In this document: positions 1 to 12,000 of the stretch, piece by piece
Layout: each line of letters starts with the position of its first letter
How positions within the stretch are numbered: the first letter of the stretch is position 1
Source: Rosistilla oblonga
GTDB taxonomy: Bacteria; Planctomycetota; Planctomycetia; Pirellulales; Pirellulaceae
Direction of reading: 5' to 3'
Length of the DNA: 64,000 nt
NCBI RefSeq assembly: GCF_007751715.1
Contig: NZ_CP036292.1
Location: 6,331,339 to 6,395,338, forward strand
Notes under the pieces: generated by a model
Databases searched by the model: none
The model's input: only the letters and a program-made list of their open reading frames with translations
Told to the model about the DNA's origin: nothing
Position numbers and translations under genes: made by a program

Positions 1-3000
1 GTAGTCCTTGTCTTCGACCAGCGTGCGGCCGTTCTCGCGGACGATCACCGACAGCGCCGAGATCGTCGAAGCGTCGGGGCCGATCTGATTGAACTCGCTC
101 AACTGCACTCGGAACGACGACAGCACGCCGCTTTCGCGTGTGTCGCGGAAGACCGAGTTGGCGCGAGCGTCGCCGTCGATCAGCACGCCTTGCGACTGTT
201 CGCCATCAAACGGAGTCAACAGTTGAGCCAGTGGGCCGCGGCGATCGGATCGATCAAGCGCTCCGCGATCCTTGATGATCGCTTGTCCTTGTCCCGAGCT
301 GTTGTTGACCAGCGGATCGTCTTCACGCAACTGGCCGACCAAATCGCGGTTGGTCACCTTGATCGGACTCAGCCCAATCCCCACCGAATTCTTAGTGGAG
401 GCAAACAGCGAGCGATCGTTTTGGTTTTCGATACTCTTATCGATGATCGGGCTGCCGGCCGCGGGATACAGATTCGGTACGCCGCTGGCAGGATCGAACT
501 GGAACATGCCAAACAGTCCCGCCGCCCCCAGATCCAACGAATCGGGTTGCGACGGATCGCTGACCGTGTCGCCGACGATAAAGACATCGTCCCACTGGAT
601 CGCACCACCAATCGAAATCCGATCGGTTTCTGTAGCCGTTCCGGGAACCGAAGCCAACGCACCTTCGTTGACGACGGTTGTCCCGCGGATCACGGTGGTT
701 CCGGCCCCCGTAATATTGATCCCCGTCGCATTTTCGACAAGCACGTTGTTCAACAACGTCGGGCTGGCACCGTCGTTGACTCGAATCCCAGTTCCCGGAC
801 CGTAGATCGTGTTGTTGACGACGCGAGCAAACGGCGCAGGGGCGCCGAGATTGCTGCCTGCGGCGGAACCGTCGCCACTCACAAAGATGCCGTTGGCATT
901 GCGAATCAACAGATTGTTTTGGATCACCGCACCGGGGACCAAGTTGTTGGCGTTGAGCGTCGGGAAGTTCTGAACCGCACCGGGCTTAGGGCGATTCCCT
1001 TCATTGGGCACCTTGCTGCCTGGTGTGACATCGCCCGCGTCGACGACGATTCCGGTCGCCGTCGAGAAGCTGATCGTGTTCGAATCGATCACGAACTGCC
1101 CTTGATCGCGGTGCAGGTTGCGATCGCCATTGTCTTCACCACGACCGTTGTCGACACCGGTCACTACAGGATTCAAGATCGGCGTCCGCATCCCGTCGAT
1201 CGCGACGATCAATTGATAATCGTCCGTCGGATCTAGCCGGAAGCGACTGAACGGAGTCCCCGACAAGATGTCTGAGATTGAAACAAGACTGGACAGATCG
1301 GGCAGATTTGCTGGATCCAAAAACAGCGGCAGATCCGTGTCGGAGATCTTCCCGATAACAATTTGATATTCACCCGGTGTGTCAATCGTGTGTTCTACGA
1401 ATGGCGGATAGCCGAGGATTCCCGCAGCAAGAACCGTTGTGTTCGAGATATCGGAGAAATCGATCAACGCGATGATGCTGTTGAAGCTTGGATCGGGCAT
1501 CTCGATATTGACTGTCGTTCCAGGCTCGTCGACGGTGAACCGATAATGATCGGCGCGTGCGGACGCATTTCCTTTGCCATCGATCGTGATGAGAGGACGA
1601 ATCTGGCCATCGGGAGCGACCGCCAATTCGTACAACTCGCCGTCGAGGCGTTGAGCGTTCGAAGTAAACGCTTGCGTTAAGATATTGACGCTACCGAAGG
1701 TTCCACCCGCGTCGGCAACCATCGTTGGCGACGTAAATGTCGAACCGCCAAAGTTGTCGGTCGCTGCATATCCGTGCAGCACGATAGTGGTATCGCTGGC
1801 GTCGTTGAGTCGACCTCCGCTGGAAGTCGCTTCGATCCCCAGCACGGCGCGGACCGAGCTGCGATTGATCGCACCGCGAATCGCATCGGCGATCTCTCCG
1901 GCGGTACTGTCGATGCGGTACGAGACCTCGACATTGCCGGGCTCGATTCCCGAAACCGGCGCACCGGGAGTGACGTCGTTGAATTCAAAGGTCAGCGTTT
2001 CGTACCCGTTGGAAAGGTCGAAGGTATCGCCGTCGACAATGTGCGCCCCGCCATCGCCGATCTCAAGATTAAAGCCTTCGGCCAAGCGGTCGTTGATATC
2101 GAAGCGTTCTCCCTTGCCAACTTGGACTCCGGTTCCAGCCGGATCCGACAGATACTCGCGTCCCAAACGGACTTCTAATTGGTAGGGGCCTGCAGGAACA
2201 TCGAGAGCAACGGGAGCGACACCGCTGGTCGATGAATAGACAAGCGCCTCGTGATAGGGATTGTCGGCCAAGTTCGACCCGCTGCCGCCGGTCGCCGATT
2301 CGCCACGTTCGGCCAAACCAACCACGATGTCGTCCAGATAGACGCCCATCGCTCCGCCCAGACCGCGCGACCGTTCACCCGCTCGCAACAGTTCCGCGAC
2401 CGAATCGGTTCCGCCCGTGTAGACGCCAAAATCGGAGCCTGGCAGCGAATCATTACCGGCGTGTTCGCCACCGATCAACGCCATCGGCTTGTAGGCAGGT
2501 GCCAGGAAGGCCGCCGAATAAGTCGACGCATCCTGCGTAACGGTTGCATCGTAGAAGCGGATCGCATTGGACGTCGCGATCCTTGGGAAGCTCTCCAACT
2601 GCACCGGCGCTGTCGCATCTTTGATCGTGCCAGCCAAGACGGTTTGCGTCGCCACCAGCACCTGATCGACGTTCATGCTGTAATCGACGGGGATCGCGTT
2701 TGCCCCGCCCTGGACTCCAGGCGTTCCGACGACATAGTCGACAAGCGTTCCAAACCCATAGGATCCGGCCAACGTTTCGTTGCTAAATTGCAACAGCGAT
2801 GGATCGCTTGGATTAACAAATGCTCCACCCACCGAGGCTGCAATCTTTTCAGCAACCGTCGCGGCGCTGTCGCTGGCCAAGATGTTCCCGCCGGTTTGCA
2901 GCGAGATGATTGTTGCGCCACCCGGTCGCGTCAAATCCAACGTGCCACCAGCGGCAGCAACTTGAGCTCCCGAAGGCATCCGCACGACCAACCCGAGATC

Positions 3001-6000
3001 GTATTCGAAGGTCTCCGAGTAGTTTGATCCAGCGAGCGAACCGGCAACAGTAAAGGCTTGGCCGTCGACGATTTGATCGCTCGGCAACATCTGCAGATCG
3101 GTTTGATCGGGGCGACTCTCGCCCGCCGTCGAAAACTCAAAGCGAATCTTGACGTCGTTGTCGCCAGCCCAGGGACTCAGATCGATCCGAGCTTGCCGGA
3201 AGACGTTGTCGTCAAACAGCTCTTGGACAAAGACTTGGTTGGCGACATTCGTGTAGCCACCGCTGCCAACGGGATCGTATTCGTGCACGTTACCGCGACT
3301 GTCTTGCCAAACGCGGTTGTTTAACGCATCGTCCATGTTGTTGGTGGCAACCAGCTTCCATTGCTGGTCGGCACCGGCGACATAAACGCGAAGCGAATCG
3401 CGCATCACGTCGTCGAGATTTGCTTCGCTGAACGACGACGGGTTGTCGTCAGCGTTGGTGTTTTCCGAATCGAGGATGTAGTTGAAGTACAGCTTCGGCA
3501 GGTCGGCGCCGTCGATCCCCGACAAATCGATCGATTCACCTTGGATGTTTCCGTGGGCACCGCCGAGGAAGTTGTAGCCGCTGAAACCTTGCAAGTCATC
3601 GGCGCGAACGGTGCCGATATCATTGCCTAGGTGGTTGTAGTCTTCGCCGAGGGTATCGAAACCAAATCGCAGGCTACCGCCGCCAAGAACATCGGGGCGA
3701 TCATCCAACGCGTCCATCCCATGGCCCGCCGCCGGTGCGCTACTGGAAAGATGCCACAGGTTTTGGTCAAGGTTGCTGAAGAACAAACCCGCCAGGGCGC
3801 CGGAACCATCAAGTGTTCCATAGATAGGCACACTATCCGCACCATATTGGAAGATGCGCTGAGCCGTCCCGCCGGTTCCATCCATCGTAAATGCGTACAG
3901 GTTGCCCGTTGCACTTTCCACTCCAAAGTACATGCTCTCAACACCGGAGATCCCGTTAACCGCATCCGTGAAGTTTGCAGGCCCCTTGGTGACTTGAGCA
4001 AAGCTTAGCGTCGATCCGTCGGCAGCCTGAATCGCTTCGGCAGACGTTGGGTCGATCAACAGCCTCGGTGCGCCGGAGATATCGCCAGGATCATAGTTTG
4101 TCGTATTGTTTTCGGTGATCGACATCTCCCAGACCGCGCCAGTCGTGGTAAACGCGTAGAGGAGCGTCTGCCCTGCGGTGGTACTTGTCACGAGAGACGT
4201 AACATTTCCCGTGTTGCCACCCGTCGCAGGTGAAGTCGTCGGAATTTGAACCTGAGCGATTGCATTTGTACCCGCCCACGGTGCTTCCGATGGGATATTG
4301 AATCCGGTGTTGTTCTGAATCAGCGGATCTTGTGGATTTGCTGACTGGAATCCGCCAGGCATCGAAATCCCATTGCGAGACTGCACTGCGCCGGTGTCAG
4401 CACTCAACCGGTAGATCAAATTATTTGCGTTGATTGCCCCAGCATTGCCAGAGATCACGTCGGCCGTGTTCCCAGCATTCCGCCCGACGTTGCTCCCATT
4501 AAAGGTTCCTCGATTGGCGAGACCGTACAGATAGCTAGAGCTTGAGTTGTTGTCTTCATAGAACGCCAGGCTACTAAAGAGCATCCCGGAATCGGCATCG
4601 GTTCGATTGATGTGCGGGTTCGTTCCGCCCTGATTGAAATATTCGTAGGTCACAATCCCAGTTGCACCAACGGTGGTGAAAGATCCGTCGGCCGCAATCG
4701 AATAGACGGTGTCGGTGTTCGTATCGCTGGAACTGCCGATACTGCGTTCAATGGCAAGGACAAGCCCCGTCGAGCGCTGCGCCGCAGCGTTGATCGGGCT
4801 AGTATCTTCATCGATGATCGCATCGTGGCGACCTGTGTAGGGATTAAAGATGTTGATCTGAGAGTTATTGGTGTCCTGCACTCCAACGCGGCTGATCCCA
4901 ATTAGCGGGATGTCGCCAAAGTGCCAATCGATCACGCTCTCGGGCGTAAACGCTACCTCTTTAGCAGAAGGCAATTGGGCGGGATTCGGATTGGTCGTCT
5001 CGAAACGCGAGTCCTCGGTGCTGAAGCGGTCGTCGATAATCCGGACCGTCGGATCCAGCGGCTCCAAGCGGAAGTTCTTATTGGCAGCGTTTTGTTGCGT
5101 GAACTGCTGCATGTCAGCCAGCATTTCCGCGGCGGTGCTGACGACGACCGAGTAGTTGCCGTTGGGCAGTTCCAATGGCCCGATAAACGCATCGCGAGTT
5201 CCCTGCGAACCGCGCGACAGGTCGGTTTGAGTCGTCGGTTGGCCGGGAACGACAGGGGTGACTTGATCGTCCAGAATGTTTGAATTCGTTCCCAAAGCGA
5301 CCAAGTTGCCGCTTTGATCAAAGACGTACAACGTCGTGTCGGGGCGGACCAAACCGTCGGCCCAATCGATGTCGAAGACAAGCGACGTGTTCATTCCAGG
5401 AACGCTGCTGCGTTGCAACGAATCCTGAGCGATTTCGAAGGTGTACCGATCCTCCGACGCGTCGATATATCCCGAAGCGGAAACAGCGCCGCGGTCGGTG
5501 TTGGCAAAGCTGCCGATATTGATCGTGCTGTTCCCACCGGGATGCATGATTTCGGCGGCCAGCGGCGAATGAGCGGGGAGCCCGATAGCGCTGATCGCGG
5601 TATCGGCGTAACGCAGATCGGAATATCGCACAACCGAACCAGCCACCTCATCGGTCTCGCGCAAGCGGACCTGCATCTGGTAACCACCGGTCGTGCCGTT
5701 CTCTCCACTGACGCGGACGTAATATTTCTTAGTCGATCCCGTTGTGCCTGGAAGCACGATCCGCAAGCCGGCATCGCCGGGGTTCAGCGAATACAGATCG
5801 CGATAGCTGCCGTCGGCGTTGGTCAACGGATCGATATCCATTCGCATCGGCATCGCATGCCCATCGCGCACCGACGGATCGACATAGGTCAATTGCCCCG
5901 CCGCATCTTCGCTCGCCGAATCGGTACTGCGAGCCAAGACTTTGCCGTTGCCACTGCCATCGACCTCGATGATCTCGATCATCGAATTCAATCGAGGATC

Positions 6001-9000
6001 GGTGTTGTCGATATCGATCCAGACCATCGTTCCGGCAACGCCTTCGAACTGATAGGTATCCTGATCGCCGACGTCCGCGATGGCACCATAAACGGTGTAG
6101 CCCAAGCGAAGGTTTTCATCCCCCGACTTCTCATCTTTTGCCAACAGCCCCAGATCTTGATGGCTGCCGATCTGGCTGTTGATATCGCCAAACGCGCCGA
6201 TCGATCCCTCGCGTTCGGTATAGGTTGCGACGTTGCGATCGTGGCTGTAAGGATCAAAATTCAAGCCCTGCCAATTCGTGCTCGACGGCAACAGAACGGT
6301 GTCGCGATGCGGTTGCCCCAACGGCGAGAAGCCTGCACCGACGGTGTCGTCTTCCGTCGATGTGATGATCACGGGGAACCCAGGTTGTCCCAAGACAAGC
6401 AACCGACCGCCGATGCGATCGGTGATATCCAACGATCGCCCGGTCGCCAGGATCTGCGCATCGCTGTCGGCTTTCACCACCAACGACTCGGTGCTGCTGC
6501 TCTGCAGACGCAAACCGCCGTAGGTGTGGAAGTCGGGAATCACGATATCGTTCCGCAACACGTGCACGATGTCGGTATCGTCCCAGACGACTTCGGTCAT
6601 CAGCACTTCGCCGCGAACCAACAGACCGTTGATGCCATTGGCAAGCAATTTGCCATCGCTATCGGTCCCCTGTCCGAACTGGTTCCCGCGAATCACAGGG
6701 CCAACGTTGGCCGGTGGGACTTCGTAAGCGTCGACGTTGCCAGTCTGACGCCCGGTGTCGAAGCGGAATTCGGCATCCAGCGAGTTTGCGTTGATCGTGA
6801 TCGCAGCGCCGTCGTTCGACTGAATCGTATTGCCCACGATCGTTGGCTGAGCCGCGGTGACGTGGATCGTTGCGCTCGAATTTGGTGCCAGCCCGCTGCG
6901 GCCTCCATCCTGTTGTGATCCCACGCCGTCGGCGTTGTCTTCGAACAAACTGTTCGCGATCCGCGCGTTAGCTTGATGGATCTGAATCACGTTGTAGAAC
7001 GCGGTACCACCGTCGGTACCCGTCGTGCCGCCACCGAAGGAGAGCTGCGCGTGATCGATGCTCAGACCGCTCGTTGGCGAGGCGTAGATACCAGCCCATT
7101 CGCCCTTGCTGCCTTCGCTCGCTCCATCGTCATTGGTATCGAAACTGCCGCCGCGGCCAAAGCGATCGTCGGCGCGACCTGTAAAGATGATCTCGCGGCC
7201 CAACACGCCCTCGGCGATCAGGTTGGCGCCAAACTCCAGCTCGATCCGAGCCCCTTGGTTCTTGACAATCGTACCGGGGTCGATCACCAAACTAGCGTCG
7301 GTTCGCGGGCGAAGCGAAACCGGTTCCAAAACCGCAGCGGTCGGCGGTGCGGCGATGAGATCGTCGACGTAATCGAGCGTCGATTTATCGAGCTCAGCGA
7401 CCAACAAGAATTCCCCGCCGCTGCTTGCATCGCTGCGATACAGCCGACGTGCAACAAAGTCGCCGGTGGCAGGCGAAATGTTCGCCAGCTTCACCGATTG
7501 GCCTGCGGTAAGCGTTACGGATTGCGCAGTCGAAGGTTGGCTTTCGTAACCAAACGCATCGACGTAGGTGTAACGATATTCGTAGTTGCCAGCTGGCAGA
7601 TTGCCGCCAGCCTGTGGGATCAGACCAACGATCGGCGACGCAGGAATCCTGTGCAGCAGCGAGCCGCCCGCGTTTCCATTGACAACAAGGTTCTCTCCCA
7701 ACACGTGAACGATATCGGTATCGTCGAATCGCGCGGCGACCTCCAATTTCAACAGCTCATCGCCAGCGGGCGTATCGAGCCGGACAAACAGACCGTTTGT
7801 CGAATTCCCCAACAACGTGTTCCCCGACACGTCGGGACCGATCCGGTCGTAATCGGCGACAAACCCGTCGCCGATCGATGAACGCTGGTAGCGTGGCCCA
7901 ACAAACTCCGAAACCTCGAAGGTGCTCGGATCGGCTGAGATCGCCGCGTTGGAACTGTCGAGGATCGTGTTGTAAGAGATCTCCGCTCGCGCTGCCGACA
8001 GATGGACTGGATCGATCGTACGACCGACAGTGGAGACCTGTCCGCCGCCGAAAGAGATCTGCGCGTGGTTGATGTAGTTCCCGAAGATCCCTTGGAATTC
8101 GAGATCGCCTTGGCCCTGTTGGCGATCGACATCGTTGCGGATTTCGATACCGCCCCAGTCGCCAGGACCAGCGGGTTGGCTGGTGTCGCGGTTGGAGTTT
8201 TGCCCGATCGAAGTGTCGTTGTAACTGGTGAAATAGACGGGATCTTGAGGCGTTCCGAGGACCTTGATCGAACTGCCGCTGCGGTCGTCACCGTCGTCGC
8301 TGCTGCCGACCGAAATCTGGCTGTCCAAAAACTTCATGATCACGCCCGCTTCGACCATCAAGCTGACGCCGCCGGGCAGCAACAGATTGCGACCATCGGC
8401 CAAGGTGTCGTTCAACGATTGGACGTAACCGATCTCGTACGCCAGGTTGTCGTCGGTCGTTTGCAAATCGCCATCGTCACCCGCGTCGGGCAACAGTCGG
8501 ACAACGACGTGATCGATCGAATTAGAAGTGTCATCGATGATCGTCTTGGCAGCATCCAGAGCCGCCGAGATGTTTTGATAAGGATTGTTGGCGGATCCCG
8601 GAGTGCCCAAGCCCGGATCGAAATCGACAACATCTTGCCCGGTGGGGATCACAAACAGAGTCTGTTGGCCGGCGACATCTTCGACGGGACGGAACCAGAA
8701 GTTGTAATTGCCCCCCGCGTTTCCGTCGCGGTCGCCATCCAATGGGCTTCCCGCGCCGTCGGTCAAAGTGCTGATCTTGGTGATCGTCGTTCCATCGGCC
8801 ACGTCGATCGCTTCGGTTCCCAATTGAGCCCGCTGCAATTGCAGCACGTTGCCCACTGGCGGTGCCACGACGCGAGCGACTTCGCTGCCGATCCGAACAA
8901 GATCGCCAGCGACAAACAGACCGCCATCGACAACCGAAACGCTAGTCGCTCCGGCGGCAATGTCCACACCGCCATTAACCAACGGCGTGCCCGGATTGGC

Positions 9001-12000
9001 ATCGGCTTTGAAGTCCAATCGCAGATCGTAGACTCCCTGGCTGACACCACCAGCCGATGTCGTTCCGGCGTTGGGATCGAAGAAGTCGTTCCCCTCGGCC
9101 GCGACGCCTACGTAATACGTTCCGGGCTGGACCGAATATTGGATAAACGAATCGGTCCCGAAGTAATCATCGTTCGATGAAACCAGTTCCAACCGTTTGT
9201 TCCCCGACACATCGGTCAACTCTTGGAACAGCGTCAAACGCGTATCCAACAGACTCGACACGTTCATTCGCTCGGCGATCGTCTGCGCTTCCAAGGTCCC
9301 TGGCCGGACGACATCGATCTTATAGAGATCGACATCCAACGCCTCTTTTTGCAACAGATGCTCGCCGTGAATCAAATCGGATTCCGCGGGGAACGCCCAC
9401 TCCGAACTTGTATTCAGCGAGGAATACGCTCCCTCGGATCCCTGGAACGTCCCCGGTGGAAGATCGTAAGAGTGACCGAGTCCCAACACGTGGCCGATCT
9501 CGTGTAGCGCAGTATCGTAGAAGGAACCGCCGAACGTATTGGACGAACTGTCTTGATAATCGACGTAGTCCATCGTGACCTTAGTGCCACCCGCCACGCC
9601 AGCAACGCCACCTACGCCGCTGACCAAAGCGGGATCGTGCAAGCTGAGATCGCTCACCAACAACTGCAATCCACCGGCCCCTTCGACCTCGTAGAAGTCG
9701 ATTCCATAAGCCTCGCCGTAGATATCGAGAATCTCGCGGAAACGCTGCTCCTGCTGGGCACTCATCTGATTGTATTGAGCCTCGCCCTGGATCGTTCCGA
9801 TCGGAATGTTCCGCATGAAGGTGTAGGGCAGCGTCGCAATCGCGTCGTCGCCATCACGACTGCCAGGCGAGGCGTAGTGATCCTCGGCACCACCGGTATG
9901 CGTCACATCGATATCGCGATGGCCTGGTTCATCGACGGCCCCAGGGTTATCGGCTAAGCGAAACGCATCGATCGAAGTTGCGTTGCGGATCTCTTCGCTG
10001 ACCAACAGCGACCAATTTCCGTCGACCGGAGGTGCGACCAGGGTTGCGGCATCGGCAGCCAATACGCCCGGATCGCTGCCGACGGCAGGAAGATCCAAAA
10101 CCGCGGCGGCCGGCTGAAAGACATCGCCGACGCGGAGTCGCAGATTGTCGCCGTAGGTGGCCAACGGAGCGGCGAACAACAGCGTCACCTTGCGATCGTC
10201 ATCGTCTCGCGTGACCGTGGTCGGTAACACGGGAACGTCATCTTCGGTGCTGACGGTCCCCTTGTTGTCGATCAACTGGTAGAAGGCGGCCTCATTGATC
10301 ACCGATCCACTTTGGAACAGATCCAGATCGTCAAAATAGACTTCGATCTGATCCAACGCCGGCTGCATCGTCGTCGGATTGACCGGCTGTGGCACAACCG
10401 CCGTCACCCTCGCTCCTAGTTCCAATTCGAACCCAACGACCTCGCGGCTGGCGGTTGGGTTTCCAGGAACCAATTCGGGATAGATCGGTTCGAACGGCAC
10501 GCCCGAGGCGTCTGTCAAATCCGATGTTACCGACAATTGGTAAAAGCCATCGCGGAGATTTTCGGCAAACCGAACAATCACCTGACTTCCCTGCACCTCG
10601 AGATGTCCAACCGGCACCTCGACAAATCCATTGGCAAAATCGCCGGTCTCGCTGTATTGCACCGAGATTGCACCGTCGACCGACGACTGGCGAATCGCAT
10701 CGCGACTGGCAAACGAAAGCGTCAATTCCGTAGGGGCGACACGCCGGATGTTGTCGATCGATTGATCGTCGGGATCCAGATCGAACAGATCGCCATTGTT
10801 CGGCGCGACGGCGATCAATTGTGGATGCGCTTGGTTAAAGTTCGGAACCGTACCGGTGATCATGTACTGACCGACGCTGCCGTAGTCGGTGTATCCGGTC
10901 GGCGGATTGACCGATGGGTCACCAAATCCAATCCCATCGACGCTGACAAAATAGAACCCGGCTTCGAGATCGGTCGTCAGAGTCTTACTGAGCCCGGCAC
11001 CGGTTGCTACCGCCAGCTCATTGCCAGCGATGTCGTACAACCGCGCATCGATATTCAAATTGCTGCGGTGCAATGTCTGCGACAAGTTGGTGCCAAAGTC
11101 GTCGCTGTTTTCGTAGCTGACCGAATAACTGCCCGCACCGTTGGAAGTGTACAGCCGCGAAGCGTACGAATCGAAAGTTAATTCGATCGTTCCGGATCCA
11201 ACTTGGAATCCGAAGTAGTCCTTGTCGGTGCGATTGCCGATCACGCCAAACTGCGTCGCAACAACATCTTCCGCCAGCGACACCCCCGTCACGCTGAGAT
11301 TGGTGGCGGTGTCGATCGTATCGCCATGATCATCGGGGCGGAAACCAAAACCGTAGTTGGTGATCCTCTCCATATCATCTTGGTTGGGGTTGCTGGTGTC
11401 GAAGTATTCACCGTTGTCCCAGGTATCGATGTGAGCCGAAAACGCAGCTCCCATGATCGAGCCCCAGCGATGTTCCCCGGTGCCATGGGCGCTGTAATAA
11501 GTAGCTCCCCCAGCGGCCAAACCGTCGTGCCCCAATCCCAACGCATGCCCTACTTCGTGCGAGATCGTGGTTGCGACCGAACTGACGCCTGCGTTGTAGA
11601 CCCAAACCGGCGTATCGGTCGCTCCGGGGAAGTCGTAGCCGTCGTCGAAACTGCTGCCGTAGGCGATGCCGCCACAGCCGCAGGAGATCACATTATCGGT
11701 AGTCAATACAGCGCGCACGCCCCATGCATCGTCTCCCGCACCGGTGTTGACCAACGCAGCTTCGCCGGGATCTTCGGTCGTCACATTGACATCGAAGGGA
11801 CTGAAGTCTTCAGCGACGCGTTGCCACAGATCTTGAATCCGCATCAACTCGGTCGTCGTAAATGCCGCCCCATTGTTCTCGGGATCATACGCGGGCGAGT
11901 TGATCGTCACACCGCCTTCCCAACGCGAGGTAGTCACTGCGCCATCGGCGTCGATGAAGATCGTGTGCTTGGCGCTCGGATTGCTGTGCAGACGAAACGT